19,229 bases of DNA from JAFGRR01 sp964563855 (GTDB lineage Bacteria; Planctomycetota; Phycisphaerae; UBA1845; Fen-1342), in assembly GCA_964563855.1 (NCBI GenBank), contig CAZLYU010000064.1, positions 1 through 19,229 of the forward strand, written 5' to 3'. Positions 1-8,241 of this stretch are shown in pieces. Positions within the stretch are counted from its first letter, which is position 1, and every line of letters starts with the position of its first letter. Below the pieces are notes generated by a model. The model searched no databases. It worked only from the letters and a program-made list of their open reading frames with translations, and was not told where the DNA came from. Position numbers and translations under genes: made by a program.

Positions 1-1020
1 CTTGCGGTTCACAAGCAGCACGACGTCCGGACGTTTCAGGCTGAGGATGAAATTGCGGCGATGTGCGCGACGATCGGCGCGTCGTTTGCCGGCGCGATCG
101 CGGCGACCGGGACGAGCGGTCCCGGCATGGCGCTCAAGCAGGAGGCGATTGGGCTGGCGGTCATGACCGAACTCCCGATGGTTATCGTCAACGTGCAACG
201 CGGGGGCCCGAGCACGGGCCTGCCCACCAAGACTGAGCAATCGGATCTGTGGCAGGCCGTCATGGGACGCAACGGCGATTGTCCGTTGCCGGTGGTTGCG
301 GCGCAATCTTCGGCGGATTGCTACTGGACCGCGCTCGAGGCGGTGCGTGTCGCGGTGAAGTACATGACGCCGGTGGTTGTGCTCACGGACGGGTATCTCG
401 CGAACGGGGCGGAGCCGTGGCGTATTCCGGCGGTCGAGGAGCTGGCGCCGATTTCGGTTGATCATCCGACCAATCCGGCCGGCTTTCGGCCGTACGCGCG
501 GGATGATCGCCTGGCGCGGCCGTGGGCGATTCCCGGCACGCCGGGCCTCGAACATCGCGTGGGGGGGCTGGAGAAGGACGCGACGGGCGCTGTCAGTCAC
601 GATGGGGCCAACCACGAGCGGATGACGGAGCTGCGCGCCGCGAAAGTTGCGGGCGTCGTGGCGGATGTGCCTGCTCAGCAGGTCTTTGGGCCCGCGTCGG
701 GATCGCTGCTGGTGGTGTCGTGGGGCGGCACGTTTGGGGCGGTGCGATCGGCGATCGAGCGGATGCACGCGCGCGGGGATCGTCGCGCGGCGCATGCGCA
801 TTTGCGTTGGCTGAACCCGATGCCCGCGAACATCGGGGCCGTGCTGGCTAGCTATGGGACGGTCCTGGTGTGCGAACTCAATGCCGGACAGTTGCGCGCC
901 CTGCTGGCGGCGCACTACGGCGTGAAGCCGCTCGGCTACCACAAAGTGCAGGGCAAGCCGCTGCGGGTGGATGAAGTGGAGCAACGTATCAACGCGTTGC
1001 TTGATGGAGAGCGTGAATGA
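1..1020 (+). CDS. korA: 2-oxoacid:ferredoxin oxidoreductase, alpha subunit (5' truncated)
   Basis: This is the catalytic alpha subunit of a thiamine-diphosphate-dependent oxidoreductase that decarboxylates a 2-oxoacid (probably 2-oxoglutarate) to its CoA ester and reduces ferredoxin, in the cytoplasm. The frame is open from base 1, so the start lies outside the window; 339 residues are visible. They contain the PFOR/KorA pyrimidine-binding domain signature: RTFQAEDEIAAM, then TGTSGPGMALKQEA, then NVQRGGPSTGLPTKTEQSD. A transketolase C-terminal-like domain follows (about residues 215-335, with LLVVSWGGTFGAV and VLVCELNAGQL). Many relatives have an N-terminal gamma domain fused to alpha, and the missing 5' part could encode it. 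The stop overlaps the korB start as ATGA, which indicates translational coupling. Substrate choice between 2-oxoglutarate and another 2-oxoacid cannot be fixed from sequence alone. Confidence 0.93.
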   Translation, partial: LAVHKQHDVRTFQAEDEIAAMCATIGASFAGAIAATGTSGPGMALKQEAIGLAVMTELPMVIVNVQRGGPSTGLPTKTEQSDLWQAVMGRNGDCPLPVVAAQSSADCYWTALEAVRVAVKYMTPVVVLTDGYLANGAEPWRIPAVEELAPISVDHPTNPAGFRPYARDDRLARPWAIPGTPGLEHRVGGLEKDATGAVSHDGANHERMTELRAAKVAGVVADVPAQQVFGPASGSLLVVSWGGTFGAVRSAIERMHARGDRRAAHAHLRWLNPMPANIGAVLASYGTVLVCELNAGQLRALLAAHYGVKPLGYHKVQGKPLRVDEVEQRINALLDGERE

Positions 1021-2033
1021 GCACTGCCGTCAGTCCCGTGAAGCTACGAGATCTGAAGAGCGATCAGGAGGTCAAGTGGTGTCCCGGGTGCGGGAACTAT
1101 TCGATCTGGACGCAACTGCTCAAGACCCTCGCCGATCATGGTGTGCGTCGCGAGCAGATGTGCGTGGTGAGCGGGATCGGCTGCTCCAGCCGCTTTCCCT
1201 ACTACGTTTCCACCTACGGATTTCACGGCATTCACGGTCGCGCGCCGGCGATTGCGTCCGGGATCAAGCTCGCGAATCCAGAACTCGACGTGTGGGTCGT
1301 CACCGGCGACGGCGACGCGCTGAGCATCGGCGGCAACCACTTCCTGCACACGATTCGCCGCAACATGGGTCTGAAGATCATCCTGTTCAACAACCGAATC
1401 TATGGGCTGACGAAGGGGCAGGCGTCGCCAACCAGCGAATTCGGGAAACGCACCAAGAGCACGCCGTACGGCACGGCGGCGAAGCCCATCAATCCGATTT
1501 GCGTGGCGATCGGCTCGGAGGCGACGTTTGTCGCTCGATGCATCGACATGGACACGCAGCACACGCAAGCGGTCTTTCGACGCGCGATCGCCCACCGCGG
1601 GACGGCGTTTGTCGAGATCTATCAAAACTGCGCCGTGTTTAACGCCGGCGCGTTTGATTACGTGTCGAACCAAGCGGCACGCGCGGATCACCTGCTCTAC
1701 CTCGAACACGGTGAGCCGATGATTTTCGGGCGCGACCGTGACAAGGGAATCCGTCTGAACGGCGTGACGCCCGAGGTGGTGTCACTTTTGGACGGCGTTT
1801 CGCATGACGACTTGCTGGTGCACGATGAGCACGCGAGCGAGCCGACCCTGGCGTATCTGCTCAGCCGGATGCGGCAGCCTGACTTTCCCGAACCGGTGGG
1901 TGTGTTTCGCGCGGTGGAGGCGCCGACGTATGAGCAAATCATCGGTGAGCAAATTGCGGCGGCGCGCGAGCGCGAGGGAGTAGGCGACTTGCGCCAGTTG
2001 CTTGCCGGCGGTGAGTCGTGGGAAGTGAGCTAG
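1017..2033 (+). CDS. korB: 2-oxoacid:ferredoxin oxidoreductase, beta subunit
   Basis: Beta subunit of the KorAB complex; it binds thiamine diphosphate and one iron-sulfur cluster that passes electrons to ferredoxin. The 338-residue protein has WCPGCGNY (C22, C25), GIGCSSRFP (C56) and EIYQNCAVFN (C205), the usual cluster-ligand pattern of the short beta subunits. The ThDP motif starts at GDGD (97-100) and ends at NN (125-126). The ATG lies inside the end of korA (ATGA), with GGAG seven bases upstream. Length and motif order match the two-subunit KorB family. No separate gamma or delta (ferredoxin-like) subunit follows. The plus-strand transcript then meets a strong hairpin before convergent trxA. 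The enzyme probably serves as the ferredoxin-linked step of the TCA cycle. Confidence 0.95.
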   Translation: MSTAVSPVKLRDLKSDQEVKWCPGCGNYSIWTQLLKTLADHGVRREQMCVVSGIGCSSRFPYYVSTYGFHGIHGRAPAIASGIKLANPELDVWVVTGDGDALSIGGNHFLHTIRRNMGLKIILFNNRIYGLTKGQASPTSEFGKRTKSTPYGTAAKPINPICVAIGSEATFVARCIDMDTQHTQAVFRRAIAHRGTAFVEIYQNCAVFNAGAFDYVSNQAARADHLLYLEHGEPMIFGRDRDKGIRLNGVTPEVVSLLDGVSHDDLLVHDEHASEPTLAYLLSRMRQPDFPEPVGVFRAVEAPTYEQIIGEQIAAAREREGVGDLRQLLAGGESWEVS

Positions 2034-2056
2034 ACTACTGGAAGGCGGAAGATGAG

Positions 2057-2092
2057 AAACGGGATGCGTCGCCGGCGCGACGCACCCCGTTT
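2057..2092. terminator. Bidirectional hairpin terminator between korB and trxA
   Basis: An inverted repeat with 16-base arms (2057-2072 and 2077-2092), one mismatch and a four-base CGGC loop lies between the convergent stop codons. The outer ends read AAAC and GTTT, giving a short T-run on each strand. Position, symmetry and GC-rich stem suit a shared terminator for both genes. The T tracts are short, so efficiency is uncertain. Confidence 0.75.
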
Positions 2093-2114
2093 GGCGTTGT
2101 TCGAATGCAGCGTG

Positions 2115-2456
2115 CTAGTGAGCTTCGGCGACGTGTGCGTCGATCGCCTCGGCGTAATCCTTTTTTTGCTGCGCGCCGACGATTTTCTTCACCACCTCGC
2201 CTTTGTTGAACAGCACAACGGTGGGGATGTTCTGAACGCCGAACTGGATCGCCAGTTTCTGGGCCTGATCTACGTCGACCTTTCCGACCTTCACTTTGCC
2301 GACGTAGCTGTCAGCAAGTTCGTCGATGGTTGGCGCCAGCATCTGGCACGGGCCGCACCATTCGGCCCAGAAATCCACCAGCACCGGATGCTCTGACTGC
2401 AGCACCTCGGCCTCGAAGTTGTCTTCGGTGAACGTGTGCGTGTTTGGACCAGCCAT
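2115..2456 (-). CDS. trxA: Thioredoxin
   Basis: Cytoplasmic dithiol oxidoreductase that reduces protein disulfides and is itself recycled by thioredoxin reductase. The 113-residue product is the normal length. It has the active site WCGPC (C34, C37), the cis-proline in NIPT (P78), FWAEWCGP and the typical C-terminal FNKGEVVKKIVGAQ strand. I chose ATG at 2456 because GGGAG sits seven bases upstream; an in-frame TTG at 2483 would add nine residues without a better ribosome site. The gene is monocistronic: it converges on korB and is divergent from the DUF1800 gene. A near-consensus promoter lies at 2502-2529. Being beside the oxidoreductase genes does not by itself indicate a functional link. 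Confidence 0.96.
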   Translation of the reverse strand: MAGPNTHTFTEDNFEAEVLQSEHPVLVDFWAEWCGPCQMLAPTIDELADSYVGKVKVGKVDVDQAQKLAIQFGVQNIPTVVLFNKGEVVKKIVGAQQKKDYAEAIDAHVAEAH

Positions 2457-2501
2457 GGTTGCACTCCCAACGGTGATTGCCAATGCCCGATATTTCGGAC
2501 A

Positions 2502-2529
2502 ATTTTAGTCCCCGCAGCATGGCTGTCAA
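2502..2529 (-). promoter_or_regulatory. Sigma-70-type promoter of trxA
   Basis: On the minus strand a perfect TTGACA (plus bases 2524-2529) is followed by a 16-base spacer and TAAAAT (2502-2507), five of six matches to the -10 consensus. The predicted start is near 2495, giving a leader of about 40 bases that includes the GGGAG ribosome site. This is the best promoter match in the window. The rest of the 2457-2752 divergent intergenic region shows only a weak plus-strand candidate, TATTAG near 2624, for the DUF1800 gene. Confidence 0.7.
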
Positions 2530-2752
2530 ACGCCGTGTGCGGCCGTGCGGCGACGAGTTTCCCGGGAGCCTCACGTGTGACTCCTTCGGTGGGTCCGGAG
2601 TTTCCGGTCGCGCTACACTGCATATTAGACCGCGAAGCGGCTGACACAGTTACACTTGAGAGCAATAGCCGCCTGCGGGCGTACGTTTGACCTCTCCGAG
2701 AACGCAGCGCCACCGACTTGGCGCCAGGCAAACGGTGAGAGGGAAGTTGATC

Positions 2753-4309
2753 ATGGTGATACTCGCACTGCTGTGGGGCCTGAGCATTACGGCACAGTCA
2801 TCCGCCGGCGGCGGGGCGGCGCTCGACGCCGAGTCGCTGCGTCCGATCCCCGCAGACGCCTGGACGCGTGCGGCCGCGGCGCATTTGCTGCGCCGGGCGA
2901 GCTTTGGCGGCAGTCCGGATGAGGTGGATCGCCTGCACGCCAAAGGCGTCGACGCCGCCGTCGAGCATCTATTGCACTTTGAAGACATTGAGTACGAGCC
3001 GGTGGCGGCGGCCATTCCCGACGCGGCGCGCAGCCGGGTCGACTTTCGGCGTCTGCGTCGTCTGAGCGAGGACGAGCGTCGGCGCGTCTTGCGTGACCGT
3101 CGGCGGCTACAACGCGGGACGCTGGAGGAAGTGCGACTGTGGTGGGTGGAGCGCATGCTGGAAAGTCCGCGACCGCTCGAAGAGGTGGTGACGCTGATGT
3201 GGCACGGCCACTTCACGAGCAGCGCTCGGAAGGTGCGGAACGCGGTGTTCATGTTTGAGCAGAACGAACTGCTGCGTCGCGGGGGGCTCGGCGACTTTCG
3301 GCAACTGGTGCTCAGCGTTTGTCGCGATCGCGCCATGCTGCGCTATCTCGATGGGGCGCAAAACAGCGACGAAGCGGCGAACGAGAACTTCGCACGCGAA
3401 CTGCTCGAGCTCTTCACGCTCGGGGAGGGGGCCTACACCGAACGCGATGTGCGCGCGGCGGCGCTGTCGTTTACGGGCGGTCGGATCGGCGAAGACGGAT
3501 TCGAGTTTCGCGTGCAAGACCACGACTGGAATATGAAGACCTTCCTCGGTCGGCGCGGCAATTGGAAGGATCACGACATCGTCGCGATCATCGCCGCCCA
3601 GGACGAATGCGCCCGGCACGTGGCCCGCTTGCTGCTGACGACATTCGTACGCCCTGATCCGAGCGATCGCTTGGTGCGCAGCTTAGGGCGCCGCATACAA
3701 CGCGAGCATTACGATCTGCGCGAGGTGTTCGATGTCTTGCTGCGCAGCGAGGCGTTCTACGCGTCAGAAGCGCGCGGCTCGATGATCAAGAGCCCGGTGG
3801 TGCTGATGGTTGGAACCGCGCGACAGCTCGAGATGGATGTGCGATCGATTCGCGCGCTGGAACGCGCTGTCGCTCAAATGGGGCAGGAGCTGTTCAATCC
3901 GCCGAGCGTGAAGGGCTGGGACGGCGGGCCGAAGTGGATCACGACCGCAACGCTCTTTCAGCGCTACAACAGCGTGACGCAGCTCGTCACAGGCTATCGG
4001 GATCGCTCCGGAGGCTGGGTTGGTCGGCTCATGAGCGACCCGTCTTCGCGGCTGACGTCGAGCAACCAGCCCGCGTATGACCCGCTGCCGCTCATCGAGT
4101 CGCGCTATCTGGAGACCGCGGAAGCGATTGTCGACTTTTACATCGAGTATCTGCTCGCGACGCCGCTCGATGCAGCCAAACGCGACGTGCTCGTGAGCTA
4201 TTTGCGGGGGGCGGATAACGACTTTGATATCTACAGCAGCGATGCTGCGGTGCGGATCCGGCGTACGCTCGTCCTGCTCATGTGTACGCCGGAGTATCAA
4301 CTGCATTAG
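2753..4309 (+). CDS. DUF1800 family secreted protein
   Basis: A DUF1800-family protein of 518 residues; members are exported, common in Planctomycetota and nearly always encoded with a DUF1501 partner, as here. Biochemical function is not established. Family features are the N-terminal HLLRRASFGGSPDEVDRL, the mid-region LEEVVTLMWHGHFTSS, ANENFARELLELFTLGEGAYTERDV, the GNWKDHDIVAII segment, and PPSVKGWDGGPKWI toward the C terminus. A short hydrophobic stretch (VILALLWGLSITA) at the N terminus suggests a signal peptide. I chose ATG 2753 because GAGAGGGA lies eight bases upstream. GTG at 2735 would add VRGKLI and give a positively charged n-region, which is a serious alternative; a TTG at 2687 is also in frame. 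The gap to the DUF1501 gene is 43 bases, so they are probably co-transcribed. Confidence 0.9.
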   Translation: MVILALLWGLSITAQSSAGGGAALDAESLRPIPADAWTRAAAAHLLRRASFGGSPDEVDRLHAKGVDAAVEHLLHFEDIEYEPVAAAIPDAARSRVDFRRLRRLSEDERRRVLRDRRRLQRGTLEEVRLWWVERMLESPRPLEEVVTLMWHGHFTSSARKVRNAVFMFEQNELLRRGGLGDFRQLVLSVCRDRAMLRYLDGAQNSDEAANENFARELLELFTLGEGAYTERDVRAAALSFTGGRIGEDGFEFRVQDHDWNMKTFLGRRGNWKDHDIVAIIAAQDECARHVARLLLTTFVRPDPSDRLVRSLGRRIQREHYDLREVFDVLLRSEAFYASEARGSMIKSPVVLMVGTARQLEMDVRSIRALERAVAQMGQELFNPPSVKGWDGGPKWITTATLFQRYNSVTQLVTGYRDRSGGWVGRLMSDPSSRLTSSNQPAYDPLPLIESRYLETAEAIVDFYIEYLLATPLDAAKRDVLVSYLRGADNDFDIYSSDAAVRIRRTLVLLMCTPEYQLH

Positions 4310-4352
4310 ATTGCGTGAATGCCGCGGGTGTTCGCTCAGATTGGAGCAAACG

Positions 4353-5633
4353 ATGTCGGATGAGATGGTTTACACGACGCGACGCGACTTCATCACCGGC
4401 GGCCTGACGCTGCTGAGTGCGGCCACGACGATGCCGATCTTTCTCGGCCGTACGGCGTTGGCGCTCGGGCGGACGGACGCGCCGCGAGCAGCAAGCGACG
4501 GCCATCGCATTCTGGTGGTGGTGCAGTTGGCGGGCGGGAATGATGGGCTCAACACGATTGTGCCGTATGACGACGACGAGTATCGGCGGGCGCGGCCCGA
4601 GCTCGCGTTGCGCGAAAGCGACACGCTGCGGCTCGAGCGCGGGGTCGGCCTGCACAACGCCGCCACGGGTTTGAAGGAGCTGTACGACAACGGGTTGCTC
4701 TCGATTGTGCAGAACGTGGGCTATCCCAATCCGAATCGCAGCCACTTCACGAGTTCCGACATTTGGATGACGGCCGACCCGACCGGTCGTCGCAAGTCGG
4801 GCTGGCTGGGGCGTTACTTTGACGCGCAGTGCTCTGGCGCCGACCCGCATACGGCGCCCGATTCTGTGAGCGGCGTGGCGCTGACGCAGACTGCTCCGCT
4901 TGCGCTGCAGGGGGATACGTTCGCCCCGCTTGCGTTCGACGACGCCAACGCCCTGCAATGGCGCGGCCCACAGGGCGACGAACGCGCCGCGGCTGCTTTT
5001 GGGCAGCTCAACAACCGTGGACGTGACGGTGCGGTGCAAACCAGCGGTTCGAGCAATCAGGCGGCGTTCCTGCAGCGTGCGGTTCTCGATGCGCAAGTCG
5101 GGGCGGAGACGATTCGCGCGGCGCTGCGGCGCGGGGCGAACGCCTCGTCGTTTGCTGGTCAGCTCGAAACCGTGGCCAGTTTGATCCGCGCCGATCTGCC
5201 GACACAAGTCTACTACGTCTCGCTGGGCGGCTTCGACACGCATGCGAATCAGCGTCCGCAACACGAGCGGCTGATGCGCACGCTCGGCGATGGGCTGGCG
5301 GGCTTCGTCAAGAATCTGCAGCGCGACAAACTGCTCGACCGCGTCATGATCATGACGTTCTCGGAGTTTGGCCGCCGCGTCGAAGAAAACGCCAGCCGCG
5401 GTACGGATCACGGCCAGGCGGCGCCGATGTTCCTCGTCGGCGGTGAAGTCGACGCGGGGCTGCATGGCCGCATGCCGAATCTGCGGCGGCTGAACGAAGG
5501 CGACATTCCGTTCGAGGTCGACTTCCGCGATGTGTACGCCGGCGTGCTGCGCGAGTGGTTCGACGCGGATGCCAAAGACGTCGTCGACTCGCGACGTCGC
5601 ATCCGGTTGTTGAGGCGCGGGCGGCGGGCCTAG
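4353..5633 (+). CDS. DUF1501 family protein, Tat-exported
   Basis: A DUF1501 protein of 426 residues, a family related to the alkaline phosphatase/sulfatase superfamily and paired with DUF1800. A twin-arginine signal is clear at the N terminus: TTRRDFITGG (R10, R11) followed by a hydrophobic stretch, so it is probably folded in the cytoplasm and exported by Tat. Family motifs are VVVQLAGGNDGLNTIVPY (about 55-72), NRSHFTSSDIW, LGGFDTHANQ and the C-terminal MTFSEFGRRVEENASRGTDHGQ. These correspond to the metal-site regions of the superfamily. ATG 4353 is preceded by GGAG with six bases of spacing; an ATG at 4224 would overlap the DUF1800 gene and bury the Tat motif, so I rejected it. The enzymatic activity of the family is unproven. 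Confidence 0.93.
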   Translation: MSDEMVYTTRRDFITGGLTLLSAATTMPIFLGRTALALGRTDAPRAASDGHRILVVVQLAGGNDGLNTIVPYDDDEYRRARPELALRESDTLRLERGVGLHNAATGLKELYDNGLLSIVQNVGYPNPNRSHFTSSDIWMTADPTGRRKSGWLGRYFDAQCSGADPHTAPDSVSGVALTQTAPLALQGDTFAPLAFDDANALQWRGPQGDERAAAAFGQLNNRGRDGAVQTSGSSNQAAFLQRAVLDAQVGAETIRAALRRGANASSFAGQLETVASLIRADLPTQVYYVSLGGFDTHANQRPQHERLMRTLGDGLAGFVKNLQRDKLLDRVMIMTFSEFGRRVEENASRGTDHGQAAPMFLVGGEVDAGLHGRMPNLRRLNEGDIPFEVDFRDVYAGVLREWFDADAKDVVDSRRRIRLLRRGRRA

Positions 5634-5704
5634 ACCGAGACGCGCGGCGGCGTCGGGCAGCGAGCGCGGCGCCGCAAGCCCGAGCGTCATCGGCGCGCTC
5701 GAGG

Positions 5705-5733
5705 TTGAAGCGGATCGGCATTCCATCTATCTC
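5705..5733 (+). promoter_or_regulatory. Possible promoter directly upstream of the DUF819 gene
   Basis: TTGAAG (5705-5710), a 17-base spacer and TATCTC (5728-5733) lie so that the predicted transcript would start at or next to the ATG at 5741. The gene has no visible Shine-Dalgarno sequence, so a leaderless transcript is possible. The -10 match is only three of six, so this is weak. Confidence 0.3.
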
Positions 5734-5740
5734 TACCCGC

Positions 5741-7234
5741 ATGACATTCATCTCACGTCAGCCGTTTCGGGTCGTTGCGTTCGGATTGCTCGCTGGTGCG
5801 CTGGCTTCACCGGCGTTCGCTGCGCCGGCGACTCCCGAGGTCGGGCCCGCGCCGATGATTACCGATCCGGCGGGGGTGCTGGCGGTGTTGCTGGGCGTTT
5901 TGGCGGTCATTTTCTGGTTTGGCCAAAGCGGTCCGGGCAAGTCGTTCTTTCGCATTGTTCCGGCGCTGCTGTTTTGCTACTTCGTGCCGACGACGCTGAC
6001 CACGCTGCACGTTATCCCGGATGTCTCGCCGCTCTATTCGTGGATCAAAGCATATGTACTGCCGGCGGCGCTGCTGCTGCTGATTCTCGCGCTCGATGTT
6101 CCCGCGATTCTGCGGCTCGGGCCGAAGGCGGTGATCATGCTGCTGGCGGGCACCGCCGGCGTGGTCGTCGGCGGGCCGGTCGCCTTCTGGATTGGGCTCC
6201 AGCTCTTCGCGCCCGAGTCGCTCTCGCCGGACCTGTGGCGCGGGTTCGCAGCGCTGTCGGGAAGTTGGATCGGCGGCGGGGCGAACTTCGTCGCGATCGG
6301 CTCGATGGCCGGCGCGAGCGACGAAGTGATGGGCCTGATGGTGATCCCCGATGTGCTGGCGGCGAACGTATGGATGGGAGCGCTGCTGTTCTTCGCGACC
6401 ATTCAGCACACGATCGACAGACGCACCGGCGCCGACGCATCCGCGATTCGCGCGCTCGAGCACAAACTCGAGGCGTTTCAAGCGCGGGTGTCGCGCATCC
6501 CGAGCATCGCCGATCTCATGAAGCTCGTCGGCCTCGCGTTCGTCGTCTCGTGGATTGGCGCGGCCGGCGGCAACGCCATCAATGACGCGCTGGTCAATCA
6601 GGTGCGGCCGGCGGCGGCGATCGTGATGGATGGCGCGGCCGAAACCGCCACGCTGAACGAAATGACGGCGGCGATCGACGCGGCGCAGGCGGCGGCGCGG
6701 GAGAGCGACGCCGGCGACCCGCTCGACCAATTGAGCAGCGGGGAGCGGTCGCGATACGAAACCAGCCGCTTCGTCGCGCAGGGTTTCGGCAGCCTCTCCT
6801 GGAAGTTCATTCTGGTGACGACCATCGGGTTGGCGCTGTCGTTCACGCCGGTGCGCAACTTGGAAGGGGCTGGGGCGTCGAAGCTGGGCGGGGTCTTTCT
6901 CTATCTGCTGGTGGCGACGATCGGGGCCGGGGCGGACTTCACGCTCATCGTGACCTACTGGCCGACGATGGTGGTGGCGTTCATCTGGATCGCCGTGCAC
7001 GTGATCTTTTTGCTGACGACCGCGTGGCTGATCAAGGCGCCGATCTTTTTCGTGGCCGTTGGGTCGCAGGCGAACATCGGCGGGGCGGCGAGTGCGCCGG
7101 TCGTGGCCGCGGCGTATCACCCGGCGCTCGCGCCGGTGGGCGCGCTGCTGGCGGTTGCGGGTTATGTGCTGGGCACGTACGCCGGCATGCTGTGTATGTG
7201 GATGCTGCGCTGGGTGGCGCAGAGCGCGGGCTGA
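5741..7234 (+). CDS. DUF819 family integral membrane protein
   Basis: A 497-residue multi-spanning inner-membrane protein of the DUF819 (YjcL-like) family, a transporter-like group with no confirmed substrate. The first 28 residues look like a cleavable signal peptide (charged start, hydrophobic core, AFA before A-P). Membrane segments follow from about 43 onward. Two related glycine-rich re-entrant-type motifs, GSWIGGGANFVAIGS (174-188) and GSQANIGGAASAPVVA (441-456), suggest an internal repeat, which is a general feature of secondary carriers. A hydrophilic stretch at about 296-352 (rich in Ala, Glu, Asp) interrupts the membrane core. I start at ATG 5741; an earlier in-frame ATG at 5555 would overlap the DUF1501 gene. 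No ribosome site is visible. It converges on the MqnD-like gene with 21 bases between stop codons. Confidence 0.88.
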   Translation: MTFISRQPFRVVAFGLLAGALASPAFAAPATPEVGPAPMITDPAGVLAVLLGVLAVIFWFGQSGPGKSFFRIVPALLFCYFVPTTLTTLHVIPDVSPLYSWIKAYVLPAALLLLILALDVPAILRLGPKAVIMLLAGTAGVVVGGPVAFWIGLQLFAPESLSPDLWRGFAALSGSWIGGGANFVAIGSMAGASDEVMGLMVIPDVLAANVWMGALLFFATIQHTIDRRTGADASAIRALEHKLEAFQARVSRIPSIADLMKLVGLAFVVSWIGAAGGNAINDALVNQVRPAAAIVMDGAAETATLNEMTAAIDAAQAAARESDAGDPLDQLSSGERSRYETSRFVAQGFGSLSWKFILVTTIGLALSFTPVRNLEGAGASKLGGVFLYLLVATIGAGADFTLIVTYWPTMVVAFIWIAVHVIFLLTTAWLIKAPIFFVAVGSQANIGGAASAPVVAAAYHPALAPVGALLAVAGYVLGTYAGMLCMWMLRWVAQSAG

Positions 7235-7255
7235 GCGCGACGCGGGTGGCGTTGG

Positions 7256-8089
7256 CTACAGAAAATCGATCTGGTCGACGGTCGGGGTGAGTCCCGCCTT
7301 GGCTCCCTCGTCAAGCAGACGCTGCACCGCGTTGCGACCGCGATCGCCGTAATCGACCGTCCATTCATTGACGTACATGCCGACGAAGCGATCCGCGAGC
7401 TGATTGTCGAGGCCGCGCCCGTATTGCAGCGCGTACTTGACGGCTTCGTCGCGGTGGTCGAGCCCATACTGAATTGTGGCGCGTGTCAGGCGGGTGAGCT
7501 CGGCGCAGTGATCCGCGCCCAGATCACGTCGCACTGCGTTCCCGCCGAGCGGGAGCGGCAGCCCGGTTCGTTCGAGCCACCACACGCCAAGATCCACCAC
7601 CAGATGCAGCCCCGCTTTGGCGTAGGTGAGCTGGCCTTCGTGAATCAGTAGTCCGGCATCGACATCGCCGCGGGCGACGGCGTCGGGAATCTCGTCGAAC
7701 ATCACGACGCGGTGCGTAAACGCGCCCTTGCCCAACAGCAGATTGAGCGTGAGGAAGGCGGTCGTGCGCTCGCCTGGCACGGCGATCGTCTTGCCGCGCA
7801 GATCGTCGATCGTCACGCCCGCTTGTTTGGTGACGATCATCGGGCCATACCCGTCGCCCATGCTGCTGCCGCACGACATGAGGTGGTAGCGGTCGGCGAG
7901 GTACGGATAGGCATGAATGCTGATCGCCGTAACCTCGTACACGCCTTGCAGCGCGTTTTCGTTCAGGGTCTGAATGTCGCTAAGCACGTGTTCAAACTGA
8001 TAGGGGCCGGGGTCGACGGCGCCGCACGCGAGGCCGTAGAACATGAATGCGTCATCGGGGTCGGGGCTGTGGGCGATTCGGATTTTCAT
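7256..8089 (-). CDS. MqnD-like menaquinone biosynthesis protein (1,4-dihydroxy-6-naphthoate synthase family)
   Basis: A 277-residue protein of the MqnA/MqnD family (periplasmic-binding-protein type II fold). MqnD splits cyclic dehypoxanthine futalosine to 1,4-dihydroxy-6-naphthoate in the futalosine route to menaquinone. The N terminus reads RIAHSPDPDDAFMFYGL, the family's opening motif, and is followed by YEVTAISIHAYPYLADRY, SSMGDGYGPMIV, the lobe-two strand GKTIAVPGERTTAFLTLNLL, and DAGLLIHEGQLTY. Length fits MqnD. ATG 8089 has GGAG nine bases upstream. It is the last gene of the minus-strand block and follows the GS-like gene by 152 bases. No other futalosine gene is in the window, so MqnA-like or a diverged role cannot be excluded. 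Confidence 0.82.
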   Translation of the reverse strand: MKIRIAHSPDPDDAFMFYGLACGAVDPGPYQFEHVLSDIQTLNENALQGVYEVTAISIHAYPYLADRYHLMSCGSSMGDGYGPMIVTKQAGVTIDDLRGKTIAVPGERTTAFLTLNLLLGKGAFTHRVVMFDEIPDAVARGDVDAGLLIHEGQLTYAKAGLHLVVDLGVWWLERTGLPLPLGGNAVRRDLGADHCAELTRLTRATIQYGLDHRDEAVKYALQYGRGLDNQLADRFVGMYVNEWTVDYGDRGRNAVQRLLDEGAKAGLTPTVDQIDFL

Positions 8090-8180
8090 GCCAAGAGTCT
8101 CCGGAGCCGCGCATTGCGGGTCAAACGTCGTTCAGTAGATTTGCCCGTTGCGGGGGCGCGCCCGGCGGCGAGGCGCCCGC

Positions 8181-8220
8181 GCGTGCGAGCAATCTCCATT
8201 GCTACACAGCAGCGGCACGC
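8181..8220. other. Two-part stem-loop between the GS-like and MqnD-like genes
   Basis: GCGTGC (8181-8186) pairs with GCACGC (8215-8220), and inside it AGCAAT (8188-8193) pairs with ATTGCT (8198-8203) around a four-base loop. It lies in the 152-base gap, the longest one inside the minus-strand block. There is no T-run on either side, so it may be an RNA-processing or partial-termination element rather than an intrinsic terminator. Confidence 0.35.
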
Positions 8221-8241
8221 TGGGGCGTTTCCTGACAAATG

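Noticed and set aside
2457..2483. TTG start extending thioredoxin by nine residues
   Set aside because: ATG 2456 has a properly spaced GGGAG and gives the normal thioredoxin length.
2291..2731. Minus-strand frame overlapping trxA and its promoter
   Set aside because: It runs through the thioredoxin gene in another frame and has no recognisable motif.
4278..5726. 482-residue minus-strand open frame
   Set aside because: Shadow of the DUF1501 gene; Arg/His-rich composition with no domain.
5807..7120. 437-residue minus-strand open frame
   Set aside because: Antisense to the DUF819 gene; very Arg-rich low-complexity translation typical of a GC-rich shadow.
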